The notes below the pieces were generated by a model, which made no database searches, had not been told where the DNA came from, and worked only from the letters and a program-made list of their open reading frames with translations. A DNA stretch of 64,000 nucleotides from Niastella sp966212235 (GTDB lineage: Bacteria; Bacteroidota; Bacteroidia; Chitinophagales; Chitinophagaceae), in the NCBI GenBank assembly GCA_966212235.1, contig CBIHPP010000002.1:620001-684000 (forward strand), read 5' to 3'. This document shows positions 35,799 to 44,165 of the stretch, in pieces (position 1 is the stretch's first letter; each line of letters starts with the position of its first letter). Made by a program: the position numbers and the translations under genes.

Positions 35799-36838
35799 TC
35801 AAAAAGCAGTAAAAACTTTGAGTGTATAGAATGATGATTGTACCCGTTAGCGTGGGCGCATAGAATCCCCTTTCCGGTGTTTTACACCAGAATAGATGGT
35901 TGGTGGGCAGTAACGCAATTGTGAAGTTTGTAAGGGGTCGGAATGGTTAAATGGTAAGAACAGAAATAAGCTTGCTTGTAAAGGTTATAAGGGGATACGG
36001 TCTGTAAGTAGGAGGTAAGGAAGTAATAAGGATAGTAATTCTAATGAGCCAGGGATGACCTCATTTTCAATTACAGGATAAAGTTAGGAGAAAGAAAATT
36101 GATTTTATAAAAATATTTCTATATTGGTTAATCGTTGAAGTGGTGCAAAATATGGCTTGTGAAAATCTTTAATGTCTATTGGGCTGAATTTTCACCACTG
36201 GTTGGCTATTATCAGCTCAAAACGTGTCAGGTTATACCTCTGTAAATACAAAGACGTGCTGTAAAAAGGAATTAGTGCCATCTCGTAGAAGCGTTTCAAT
36301 ACCTTATTCCGGTCTCTATAGCCGTAATTAAAGCAAAAATAAGTTTGGATCATTCTCGCTGATCATCAGGCATCTCCGCAGCATTTTGCTGAGGTAGGGG
36401 ACGTTATTATTCTTCCCATCAGTAAGAAATCAAAATGTGTAAGTGATTAATGTTGCCACCATTATAGATGAAAATTATTTTCTCCGCCTTTAGTCAAAAA
36501 GTACCTTATTGGTGTTTTTATTTAGATAGTATAGTGTAGAAACCAGTAGAGGCTATTGAGTGAACGGATCGTATTAAAAAGGGAAGTGGTTTCATATCGG
36601 GAATTTCAGCAGCAGAATAGTGCAGCAGAAATTATAGCATCAGAAAAGTTTATTAAAACCAGCATAAACAACCGTTTTATCACATGGAAGAACGCACCGG
36701 CTGTTTAGCCATTGGGCAGCAGCCGGTCTTTTAAAGGACCTGTATCACTCTCCATATATCCGTTTGAAAGGATGAAACCACGAATAGAAAGAAAGATTTC
36801 AATGTAATGTTTTGCGACATTTCAAAAACTACCTGATC
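35799..36838. other. One-kilobase gene-poor region
   Basis: No conserved gene is visible. The minus strand holds a 53-codon frame (36192-36353, listed separately). The plus strand around 36610-36650 has a loose repeat of GCAGCAGAA. It is AT-rich, unlike the coding neighbours. Confidence 0.5.
36192..36353 (-). pseudogene. Short open frame, possible gene relic
   Basis: A 53-residue frame with coding-like composition (NYGYRDRNKVLKRFYEM near the N-terminus, ending in IIANQW). A second frame upstream (about 36340-36430) reads DGKNNNVPYLSKMLRRC and could join to it by a frameshift. I do not recognise the family. It could be a real small protein or the 3' remnant of a longer degraded gene. Confidence 0.22.
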
Positions 36839-37408
36839 ATGCGGAATACAGACAATTTAACGACTGAGAAAAGCAAGCGTTTAAAACAACAGAAAATCCC
36901 GGAATTCGAAAAAGTCTTTCATTTATTCAATCCAGCTCTTGTCTTTTTTGCCCGCCGGTTGGTAAATGATGCTGCTATTGCCCAGGATATTGTAACGGAA
37001 GTATTTGTAAAACTCTGGCAAAAGCAGGCTGATTTTAAAACAGTATATTCCGCAAAAGCCTTTTTATACATTAGTACGCGGAATGCCTGTCTCAATCATA
37101 ACCAACAAGTGCAGTACCAAACGCGTATCCGGGAAACAATTCGTCAGCAATCAAATGATATTGAAACCGGTGGTATGAATGAAGTTATTCATGCAGAAGT
37201 ATTACAACAGGTATATAATATTGTAAATGGCTTACCGGAAAAGTGCAAGGAAGTGATGTTGCTGAGTTATACCAAGGGCCTCGATTGTCATGAAATAGCC
37301 CGCCAAATGCGACTTTCAGTGCATACCGTTCGAAACCAGAAAAACAGGGGTGTACATTTAATCAGGAACCGGTTCAGGTTTACCGAAGAACTGGTCCCAA
37401 TCCTGTAA
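36839..37408 (+). CDS. ECF RNA polymerase sigma-70 factor (Bacteroidetes family)
   Basis: 189 residues from the ATG at 36839 (a TTG at 36812 would add nine). Region 2 lies at about 20-90 (FNPALVFFARRLVNDAAIAQ, DIVTEVFVKLWQKQADF) and region 4 at about 125-185 (GLPEKCKEVMLLSYTKGLDC, HEIARQMRLSVHTVRNQ). This is the subfamily that works with FecR and SusC. It is 3' of, not 5' of, the FecR-SusC-SusD group, so it may or may not be their sigma factor. No anti-sigma gene follows it. Confidence 0.85.
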   Translation: MRNTDNLTTEKSKRLKQQKIPEFEKVFHLFNPALVFFARRLVNDAAIAQDIVTEVFVKLWQKQADFKTVYSAKAFLYISTRNACLNHNQQVQYQTRIRETIRQQSNDIETGGMNEVIHAEVLQQVYNIVNGLPEKCKEVMLLSYTKGLDCHEIARQMRLSVHTVRNQKNRGVHLIRNRFRFTEELVPIL

Positions 37409-37434
37409 TCTTCATTATTTATTGCAAATACGCC

Positions 37435-37466
37435 TACCCATCAACACCAACAGGTGATGATGGGTA
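37435..37466. terminator. Bidirectional hairpin between sigma factor and DUF6986 genes
   Basis: TACCCATCAACACC and GGTGATGATGGGTA form a 14-bp stem with one mismatch and an AACA loop. It sits between two convergent genes. There is no good T-run on either side. Confidence 0.5.
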
Positions 37467-37485
37467 TAATAGCGTTTGATATGCA

Positions 37486-38916
37486 TTACTTTTTCCTTCT
37501 GCCTTCCAGGATCCGGTAAAATGACCGGCTGCGTATTTCATCTATACTAAGACCGGTAGCCGTAGCTTCGTCCTCGGTAATGGCGCCGCAATTCATGGCT
37601 TTTAAGAAGAAATTAAGCAGTCCTTGCCCGGTGGCTGCATCATCAAATATATCTTTGGTCAGTGTAGAAACGGCTGCCCGTTCAACAAATGTTTTTAACC
37701 GGAAGACGGCATCCTCATAGCTGTTTAAAAAGAAATTGTAAGTGGCGGCATAACGCATGGGTAATTGTGCAGGATTGAGGTCCCAGCCCTGGTAAAAACC
37801 ATTGATCAAAGAATGCATGGTGTGGTGAAACCCGGTACGCCAGGCCTGGTGTACCGATTCGCGGTTCTCCGCCATTTGTTCAAAGGTTAATTGGTCACCA
37901 CGGTGCGGACCAATAGGCATTACATTAGTGGCGCCATCAGATAAAAAGATGCCCGTGCCAGCCAATGCTACTTTGGTCATATGATGGGCAAAATCACAAA
38001 CGGGGTGTCCCATGGTTTGATACTTCGCTGTAATGCCGCAGGAAGCGGTATAGTCATAGGTGCCAAAATGCGCTGCGATGCAACGTCCTTCACTGGCTTT
38101 AATAATACGCAGCAATGGATTGCGGCCTTCATCATCCATAATAATTTGTGTAGCCTCTACCATCGTTTCCATTGTCAACGAGCCTGGGGGCAGTTGATTT
38201 GCCTTTTCTATTATTTCAAACAAACGTACCAGGGCTACAACCTGTTCGGGAATGGTTACTTTCGGCAACATGACTACGAAATTTTTTGGCAATACGCCAT
38301 TGGTATTTTCAAGCAGCGCAGAAAGAAAGATGTCCAATGTGCGTATCCCCCGTTGTTTCAGGTCTTCCGTAAACGGTTTTATTCGGATGCCGATAAAAGG
38401 AGAGATCGTATTGTTTTTCATGCCGGTGGCCAGTTCCCGGGCAGCCTGCACGGCAGTAGCATCCTCTTCGTCATCGGGCCGGTTACCAAAGCCATCTTCA
38501 AAATCGATTCTGAAATCTTCCACCGCTTCCTTTTCCAGTTTTTTAATGATCTTATTATACACCGTATAAGAAAGCCAGCCCGGCTCCTGCTTCCGGAGCG
38601 CTTCCGGCATACCATCCAACCTTTTAGTCAATGCTTCAATTTCACTTTGATGACGTGGTAAATGTTCGTAGCCGTTTAACTGCAATACATTGGCCAATGC
38701 TACAAAATTGGGCGCATAGGTTTGCAGGTTCTTTAAGGCAATGTCACCCATCTTAACACAGGTATCTGCTTTAAACAAATTAGCGCCTCCATATACGGTA
38801 TGTACGGGTTGGCGCTCGGGTTTATCTCCAGGATATGTTTTCTGGAATTTGAGATTGGCGGTTTGCAATTGATCTAACAACGCAGACTTCTCATTTTCCG
38901 GGATAGAAAATTTCAT
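37486..38916 (-). CDS. DUF6986 protein, TIM-barrel lyase-like
   Basis: A 476-residue protein of the family often labelled DUF6986 or, without good evidence, phosphoenolpyruvate kinase. RIDFEDGFGNRPDDEED (about 136-152) and LTMETMVEA (about 247) look like the metal- and substrate-binding regions of the HpcH/HpaI aldolase, citrate lyase and malate synthase superfamily. AAHFGTYDYTASCGI (about 284) is also characteristic. It is the last gene of the allantoin-degrading operon, 76 bp after uraH. I infer a reaction on glyoxylate or ureidoglycolate, for which no other enzyme is present here. Biochemical function is not established. Confidence 0.7.
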   Translation of the reverse strand: MKFSIPENEKSALLDQLQTANLKFQKTYPGDKPERQPVHTVYGGANLFKADTCVKMGDIALKNLQTYAPNFVALANVLQLNGYEHLPRHQSEIEALTKRLDGMPEALRKQEPGWLSYTVYNKIIKKLEKEAVEDFRIDFEDGFGNRPDDEEDATAVQAARELATGMKNNTISPFIGIRIKPFTEDLKQRGIRTLDIFLSALLENTNGVLPKNFVVMLPKVTIPEQVVALVRLFEIIEKANQLPPGSLTMETMVEATQIIMDDEGRNPLLRIIKASEGRCIAAHFGTYDYTASCGITAKYQTMGHPVCDFAHHMTKVALAGTGIFLSDGATNVMPIGPHRGDQLTFEQMAENRESVHQAWRTGFHHTMHSLINGFYQGWDLNPAQLPMRYAATYNFFLNSYEDAVFRLKTFVERAAVSTLTKDIFDDAATGQGLLNFFLKAMNCGAITEDEATATGLSIDEIRSRSFYRILEGRRKK

Positions 38917-38992
38917 ATTGATTCTTTATTGTAAAATATAATTTTTTGCAACAGGCAGAGCTGGAAACGCAATTTTATTACCAGCACTTTTG

Positions 38993-39331
38993 TTAAGATC
39001 CGCGGTAAGTTGAGTAACCAAACGGATTTAATAACAACGGTACATGATAATGTGTTTCATCGTTAATGGTGAATACAACTTCTACAAACGGATAAAAGGA
39101 AGAGATCATAAACTGTTTATAATAATCGCCCGTTTCAAATTTCAATTTGTATTGCCCGGCAGGCAATATTTCTTCTTTGGGCAGCCAGTCTGTTATTCTG
39201 CCATCGTGGTTGGTAATGCCACGCACGATCTCTTTCCAATCTGTAGCCTGTTGCTGGTATAATACAATGAGCACGCCGGCGGCAGGTTTACCATGTGTAG
39301 TATCAAGTATGTGGGTGGTTAACTGGCTCAT
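38993..39331 (-). CDS. uraH: 5-hydroxyisourate hydrolase
   Basis: Transthyretin-like enzyme that hydrolyses 5-hydroxyisourate to OHCU, the second step after uricase. The 112-residue length is typical. The family signatures are present: LTTHILDTTHGKPAAG at the N-terminus, ILPAGQYKLKFETGDYY in the middle with FYPFVEVVF after it, and the C-terminal YRGS. Cotranscribed with uraD (21 bp upstream) and the DUF6986 gene. Confidence 0.93.
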   Translation of the reverse strand: MSQLTTHILDTTHGKPAAGVLIVLYQQQATDWKEIVRGITNHDGRITDWLPKEEILPAGQYKLKFETGDYYKQFMISSFYPFVEVVFTINDETHYHVPLLLNPFGYSTYRGS

Positions 39332-39352
39332 GTAATGTGTGGGTTTACGGGT

Positions 39353-39859
39353 TCAGATATCAAATAGTTTTTCAAGCCTGATTTTGGTGATCTTGTTTTG
39401 TTCTTCCATGGCAATTTGTATTTCAACCTCCGGATTGTTGTATAAACGCAGGTTTAATAATTGCAGCATTTCATCGGCCGATCTGCCTGTGGCGCAAACG
39501 ATAAAAATATAACCGAACCGTTGTTCATAAGCATCATTGCCTGCCGCCAGTTCCTGTAAAGTTTTTTCGGTAGCCTGTTGTACGGAAGCTTGTTCGCCTT
39601 CCGCCCAATGAGCAGTAGCGGCAAACTTTTCTTTTAATGAGTTGATATCCCCAATCTTTGGATGATGGGAGAATGCTTCCCGCCAATCCTGTTCATGGCA
39701 CGCATACCATTGTTCCTCGGCAATCTCCAGCAGATCGACCAGGTCTTCAGCCGGTAACGACTCTAACATCCTGTTTATCCAACTGGCGCTTCCGCAACAT
39801 TGATGCAGCAGTGCTTTTTTCTGTTCTGCATCCAGATGATCAAATTCGGCGATGGTCAT
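39353..39859 (-). CDS. uraD: OHCU decarboxylase
   Basis: Decarboxylates 2-oxo-4-hydroxy-4-carboxy-5-ureidoimidazoline to (S)-allantoin. It has 168 residues. The signature HPKIGD (about 65) holds the catalytic His, followed by AATAHWAEGEQASV, and FGYIFIVCATGRSADEML is the substrate-binding segment. It lies between the ureidoglycine aminohydrolase gene and uraH in one operon, 22 and 21 bp apart. Confidence 0.92.
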   Translation of the reverse strand: MTIAEFDHLDAEQKKALLHQCCGSASWINRMLESLPAEDLVDLLEIAEEQWYACHEQDWREAFSHHPKIGDINSLKEKFAATAHWAEGEQASVQQATEKTLQELAAGNDAYEQRFGYIFIVCATGRSADEMLQLLNLRLYNNPEVEIQIAMEEQNKITKIRLEKLFDI

Positions 39860-39881
39860 AATCGTTTATTTTAGAGAATGA

Positions 39882-40628
39882 TCACAGGAGGGTTGGAAAC
39901 CTGTTCACATTCTTGTAATAAATATAAACAGCCGGTTCTTTGCCCATAGCAGTAAACCATTGCTGGCAATAAGGCGCCATCCAGATGGAATCGCCCTTTT
40001 TTATCGGATACCAGTGCTGATCGAGCATATACACACCCTGACCTTGTAAATACAGCAAACCATGTTCCATGATATGGGTCTCTACAAAAGGCAAATGCCC
40101 TCCGGAATCATAGGTGAAAATATTCACCGCCATATCAAAGGATAAATTATCCGGTAATAGTACCTGAAGTCGCAACGCAGGGTCGTTCAGGTATTCCGGC
40201 GCGGGAATGTTGGCTGCATCGCCAAACAGGGTTAACGGCACCGGCGCTTCCTGCAAAGGCTCATACACTTTATGAAAGGTGAGTATTTGAGTGCCTGGCG
40301 TTACTTCATCGAATACATAGTCTTTTTGAATGGGTACATAAACAAACTGCCCTGTTGTCAAAACTTTTGATTCACCGCTGATACTGGCCTTGCACTTTCC
40401 TTCGATTATATAAAAGAATATCTGCGATTGCTGTGTGCTACCTGTAAGACTGCCATCTTTTTGTAAAGTGATTAGTGTTTGACAAAGACGCGCGCCCATT
40501 TGTTCATTGATGATCACGTTGACTGTGCAGTTCGTCCAGCCCGGCACATTGCTGTTCACATAGCCATCCGGACAAATAACCGCATGATTTCTTTTTACGA
40601 CCGATCTTGTTAGCGCTGATATTTCCAT
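39882..40628 (-). CDS. allE: (S)-ureidoglycine aminohydrolase
   Basis: Bicupin, manganese-dependent enzyme that converts (S)-ureidoglycine to (S)-ureidoglycolate with release of ammonia. I start at the ATG at 40628 (248 residues) because the family begins here (TRSVVKRNHAVICPDGYV); the longer frame overlaps allC. Motifs include FFYIIEGKCKASI and GQFVYVPIQKDY in cupin 1, and MEHGLLYLQGQGVYMLDQHW and GDSIWMAPYCQQWF in cupin 2, with FVETHIMEHG supplying metal ligands. Only one base separates it from allC upstream. Confidence 0.9.
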   Translation of the reverse strand: MEISALTRSVVKRNHAVICPDGYVNSNVPGWTNCTVNVIINEQMGARLCQTLITLQKDGSLTGSTQQSQIFFYIIEGKCKASISGESKVLTTGQFVYVPIQKDYVFDEVTPGTQILTFHKVYEPLQEAPVPLTLFGDAANIPAPEYLNDPALRLQVLLPDNLSFDMAVNIFTYDSGGHLPFVETHIMEHGLLYLQGQGVYMLDQHWYPIKKGDSIWMAPYCQQWFTAMGKEPAVYIYYKNVNRFPTLL

Positions 40629-40629
40629 A

Positions 40630-41883
40630 TTAACCGCGATTATATTTTTGAATGAGTGTTTGTATAAATGTAGCCGATACGTCAACCGCAGCGGCGATAT
40701 CTTTTGGTTCAACGTTTTCAAGTGGATTATGGCTTATGCCTTTGAAACAACGCACAAACAACATGGCTACCGGTGATACCGGCGCTATGGCTACCGCATC
40801 ATGCCCCGCGCCGCTTACCAGGTTCACCACTTCGTAACCGGCTTGTTGCACCGATTGCGCCAGCATGTGATTCATGGTGTCATCACAGGTAACCGGGTTT
40901 GATTCCTGTACGGGTTTCCAATCCAGTTTAATATTACGTCGTTCGCATATAGTGGCGCACAGTTGTTCAAGCTGTTTATTGCAGGAGGATAGAACCGGTT
41001 GATCGGCGCTTCGCAGGTCGAGGGTGCAACTTACTTCGCCGGGTATTACATTACTGGCGGCGTGTGTAATCTGTAACGTTCCAATGGTTGCTATTACCCG
41101 GTGAACAGGATTGGCGGCAAACCGTTCTACTTCCAGTATAAATTCCGAAGCAGCACATAAAGCATCACTGCGCATATGCATAGGCACTGTGCCTGCATGG
41201 CCCGCCTCCCCGGTAAAAGTGAGCGCAATCCTTTTTTGGCCCGCAATGGCTGTAACAATGCCAACGGGGATATTCCTTTCATATAAAACAGGTCCCTGTT
41301 CAATATGAATTTCAAAATAACCCAGCCAATCGTCCGCAGGTATAGCATCCTGTTGTAACAAGGCCGTGTTTCCTCCCATGGCCTGTATCACCTGCTGCAA
41401 ACTGGCGCCGGTAACGTCCTGTTTTGCGAGCAGATTATTGTCGAAGTGACCGGCAACGACTTTGCTGCCGAGGTAGGTAGTATGGAAGCGTACGCCTTCT
41501 TCATCACAAAAAGCAATCAACTCAATGTGAAAAGGCAGTACAATGTTTTGTTGTATCAGTTGCTCAATAGCGTTCAGCCCCATGAGCACGCCCAGCGGTC
41601 CATCGAACTTTCCGGCATTGACTACGGTATCAATGTGCGATGCAATCACCAGCGTTTTAGCGTCTGCTTTAGGCGATACCAGCTTTCCCCGTACATTACC
41701 TATAGCATCGATCCGGGTTTGTAAGCCCGCCTGTTGCATCCATTCGGCCACCAACGCCCTGCCTTTAATAAACGCTTCGGTACCTAACGTGCGGGTAATA
41801 ACACCCGGTACTTCACTGATGGAAGCCAGTTCATTGATCCGTTGCAGGATGATGGTTGCCTGCTGTAGGTGTTCGGGTGTCAA
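40630..41883 (-). CDS. allC: Allantoate amidohydrolase (M20 family)
   Basis: A 417-residue dinuclear metal hydrolase that turns allantoate into (S)-ureidoglycine, CO2 and ammonia. Metal-site motifs are present: ASHIDTVVNAGKFDGPLGV, FCDEEGVRFHTTYLGS, EIHIEQGPVL and SGAGHDAVAI. The start codon is TTG and overlaps the allB stop by four bases (TTGA). M20 relatives include ureidoglycolate amidohydrolase and beta-ureidopropionase; the tight coupling with allB and the aminohydrolase supports allantoate as substrate. It might also act on ureidoglycolate. Confidence 0.87.
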   Translation of the reverse strand: MTPEHLQQATIILQRINELASISEVPGVITRTLGTEAFIKGRALVAEWMQQAGLQTRIDAIGNVRGKLVSPKADAKTLVIASHIDTVVNAGKFDGPLGVLMGLNAIEQLIQQNIVLPFHIELIAFCDEEGVRFHTTYLGSKVVAGHFDNNLLAKQDVTGASLQQVIQAMGGNTALLQQDAIPADDWLGYFEIHIEQGPVLYERNIPVGIVTAIAGQKRIALTFTGEAGHAGTVPMHMRSDALCAASEFILEVERFAANPVHRVIATIGTLQITHAASNVIPGEVSCTLDLRSADQPVLSSCNKQLEQLCATICERRNIKLDWKPVQESNPVTCDDTMNHMLAQSVQQAGYEVVNLVSGAGHDAVAIAPVSPVAMLFVRCFKGISHNPLENVEPKDIAAAVDVSATFIQTLIQKYNRG

Positions 41884-43235
41884 CGTGTAATTATTTTTCC
41901 TTTATTTAAAACAGGGAATGCGCCCTGGTCAAAAATTAATTCTCCGCCCAGCCAGGTTTGCCTTACCACGCCATACAATTCCTGGTTCATGTATGGTGTC
42001 ATTTTATGTTTATGGTGCAGTTGTTCCGCTGTTACGGTAAACTGTTTATCGGGATCCCATACAACCAGGTCTGCATCAAAGCCTTTAGCGATCTTTCCTT
42101 TGCGGGTATGTAAGCCGGGTAATACAGCTGGGTTTTCGCAAAGCCACTTAGCCATTTGGGTAACTGGGATATTCCTTTTTCGGGCGGCCGTCCAGAGTAC
42201 GGGTAATGCCAGTTGCAACGACGCAATGCCACCCCAGGCTTTCATTAAATTACCCGATCCAATTTCTTTCATATCCGGCGGCGCTGGTGAATGGTCTGTA
42301 GCCACGAAATCTATAATGCCTTCCTGTAATGCCCGCCATAATTGCTCATTGTTCTTTTTTTCCCGAATGGGGGGTGCACATTTGAAAGCGGTTTGTGCAT
42401 CGGGTATTTCTTCTGCATTAAAATATAGATAGTGCTGTGCCGTTTCAACCGTGATGGGTAATCCTCTTTGCCTGGCCCTTTTTATTTGGTCAATGGAATT
42501 GGCCGATGACAGGTGCACTATGTGTACCCGGCAATGGTACTGCTCGCAAAGTTGTATCATCAGTGCAATGGCTTCGTCTTCCCATTCTTTTGGACGGGAT
42601 AACAAATAGTGCTGATAAGAGCGTTCATCGATGCCCGTTTTTTCACGGCCAGTGGCTGGTTGCCTATTACCGGTTGTTAGTTCGCAATGTACCAGCAGCG
42701 GTAAATTATGCCTGGCGATAATGGGTATCGCTTTATGAAGATCGTCTGCCGTTGCATTGGGAAATTCATCGATACCGGAGTGGGTAAGAAATGCTTTGAA
42801 ACCCAGTACGCCTTTATCGATCAGCTTTTCAATTTCCGATTCATTACCGGGAATAAGGCCGCCCCAAAATCCACAGTTCACCTGCAATTGTCCTTCCGCG
42901 GCAGCGGCTTTTTTATCAAAGGCATCGGCAGTCGTAGTAACGGGTGATGCATTCAACGGCATTTCAACCAATGTGGTAATGCCCCCTGTTGCAGCCGAGC
43001 GGGTTCCGGTAGCAAAACCTTCCCATGCTGTACGTCCTGGTTCATTCAGGTGTACATGCGGATCGATGATCCCCGGCATCAGTACCATTTCGCCAATATC
43101 GATCACCGTGGCACTGGCATCAGAAGGCAGGGTAGGCACTACATCGGCAATCATACCGTCTTTGACGAGTACTGCACCGGCTGTAAACCCATCGGGCGTA
43201 CAAATATTTCTACTACTGATTGCCAGATCGACCAT
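41880..43235 (-). CDS. allB: Allantoinase
   Basis: Cyclic amidohydrolase of 451 residues that opens allantoin to allantoate. Its metal centre is visible: DPHVHLNEPGRTAWEGF (two His), GFKAFLTHSG with the likely carboxylated Lys near 147, LLVHCE, VHIVHLSS and VATDHSPAP with the catalytic Asp. First gene of the operon allB-allC-allE-uraD-uraH-DUF6986. It is divergent from the uricase gene; an 80-bp spacer with a palindrome lies between. Confidence 0.92.
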   Translation of the reverse strand: MVDLAISSRNICTPDGFTAGAVLVKDGMIADVVPTLPSDASATVIDIGEMVLMPGIIDPHVHLNEPGRTAWEGFATGTRSAATGGITTLVEMPLNASPVTTTADAFDKKAAAAEGQLQVNCGFWGGLIPGNESEIEKLIDKGVLGFKAFLTHSGIDEFPNATADDLHKAIPIIARHNLPLLVHCELTTGNRQPATGREKTGIDERSYQHYLLSRPKEWEDEAIALMIQLCEQYHCRVHIVHLSSANSIDQIKRARQRGLPITVETAQHYLYFNAEEIPDAQTAFKCAPPIREKKNNEQLWRALQEGIIDFVATDHSPAPPDMKEIGSGNLMKAWGGIASLQLALPVLWTAARKRNIPVTQMAKWLCENPAVLPGLHTRKGKIAKGFDADLVVWDPDKQFTVTAEQLHHKHKMTPYMNQELYGVVRQTWLGGELIFDQGAFPVLNKGKIITR

Positions 43236-43259
43236 ACTGGAATATTTAAAGTCCTCTAA

Positions 43260-43280
43260 TAAAAATAGACAATTAATTGT
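43260..43280. promoter_or_regulatory. Candidate operator and -7 box in the allB-uricase spacer
   Basis: ACAATTAATTGT (43269-43280) is a perfect 12-bp palindrome in the middle of the divergent spacer. On the minus strand TATTTTTA (43260-43267) is one base from TAnnTTTG and would serve allB. On the plus strand TATATTGG starts at 43282 and is also one base from the consensus. The palindrome lies between both. Confidence 0.4.
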
Positions 43281-43315
43281 TTATATTGGGTATACATTCA
43301 CCAAAATACGCCGCT

Positions 43316-44161
43316 ATGTCAATTAAACTGGGAAAGAATACGTATGGTAAAAATGCAGTTAACTTATCGAAGATCATTCGTCATCCAGAATACCATGAAT
43401 TCAGGCAGATTTCCGTGAATGTAGTACTGGAAGGCGATTTTGTAACCGCTCATACCGTAGGCGATAATTCAAAGATATTACCTACCGATACCCAAAAAAA
43501 TACCGTGTATGCATTGGCTAAGGAACATTTTGTTTCCTCTATCGAGTCTTTCGGGCTGTACCTGGCTAATTATTTCTTCAGTAATAATCCGTCCATTTCC
43601 CTGGCACGTATTGAAATAACAGAGCATAGCTGGAAGCGGATGCGTTTTAATGGGGGCGAGCACCCGCATGCTTATTGCAGCGGTGGTGGGGAGAAGCATA
43701 CAGCCACCATTGTGCAAAATGAAAAGGGTATTGAGGTTACTTCGGGCATCGCCGATCTGCTGATATTAAAGACGACCGACTCGGCGTTTGAAAACTATAT
43801 TAAAGATCAATATACCACGTTGAAAGAGACCAGTGACCGCATCTTTTCTACACAATGCGAAGTAAGCTGGATATATAACTCATCCAACGTGCTTTTTGTT
43901 GAATTGTTTAACGGTATTCGAACCACTTTGTTACAAACTTTTGCCGATCATCATAGCCTGTCAGTTCAACATACATTGTTTGCGATGGGGGAGGCTGTTT
44001 TGAAAAAATATGCAGCGGTGAATGAGATCAGTCTGAAGATGCCTAATAAACACCATATCCTGTATAACCTGGAGCAATTCGGAATGGACAATAAGAACGA
44101 AATTTTTATTGCTACCGATGAGCCGTATGGATATATAACCGGGACGGTGGTTCGGGAATAA
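43316..44161 (+). CDS. uox: Urate oxidase (uricase), factor-independent
   Basis: Cofactor-free oxidase converting urate to 5-hydroxyisourate, first step after xanthine dehydrogenase. I start at the ATG at 43316 (281 residues), which begins with the conserved SIKLGKNTYGKNAVNLSKI; the earlier TTG has no support. Lys in TYGKNAV and Thr in ILPTDTQKNT form the catalytic pair. RIEITEHSWKRM and the C-terminal NKNEIFIATDEPYGYITGTV are also family signatures. It does not end in the usual peroxisomal tripeptide, as expected in bacteria. It converges with the nickel-permease gene, four bases apart. Confidence 0.93.
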   Translation: MSIKLGKNTYGKNAVNLSKIIRHPEYHEFRQISVNVVLEGDFVTAHTVGDNSKILPTDTQKNTVYALAKEHFVSSIESFGLYLANYFFSNNPSISLARIEITEHSWKRMRFNGGEHPHAYCSGGGEKHTATIVQNEKGIEVTSGIADLLILKTTDSAFENYIKDQYTTLKETSDRIFSTQCEVSWIYNSSNVLFVELFNGIRTTLLQTFADHHSLSVQHTLFAMGEAVLKKYAAVNEISLKMPNKHHILYNLEQFGMDNKNEIFIATDEPYGYITGTVVRE

Positions 44162-44165
44162 AAGG

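Noticed and set aside
43277..43315. Extended uricase start at TTG 43277
   Set aside because: The ATG at 43316 matches the family N-terminus, and the extension would run over the palindrome in the divergent promoter spacer.
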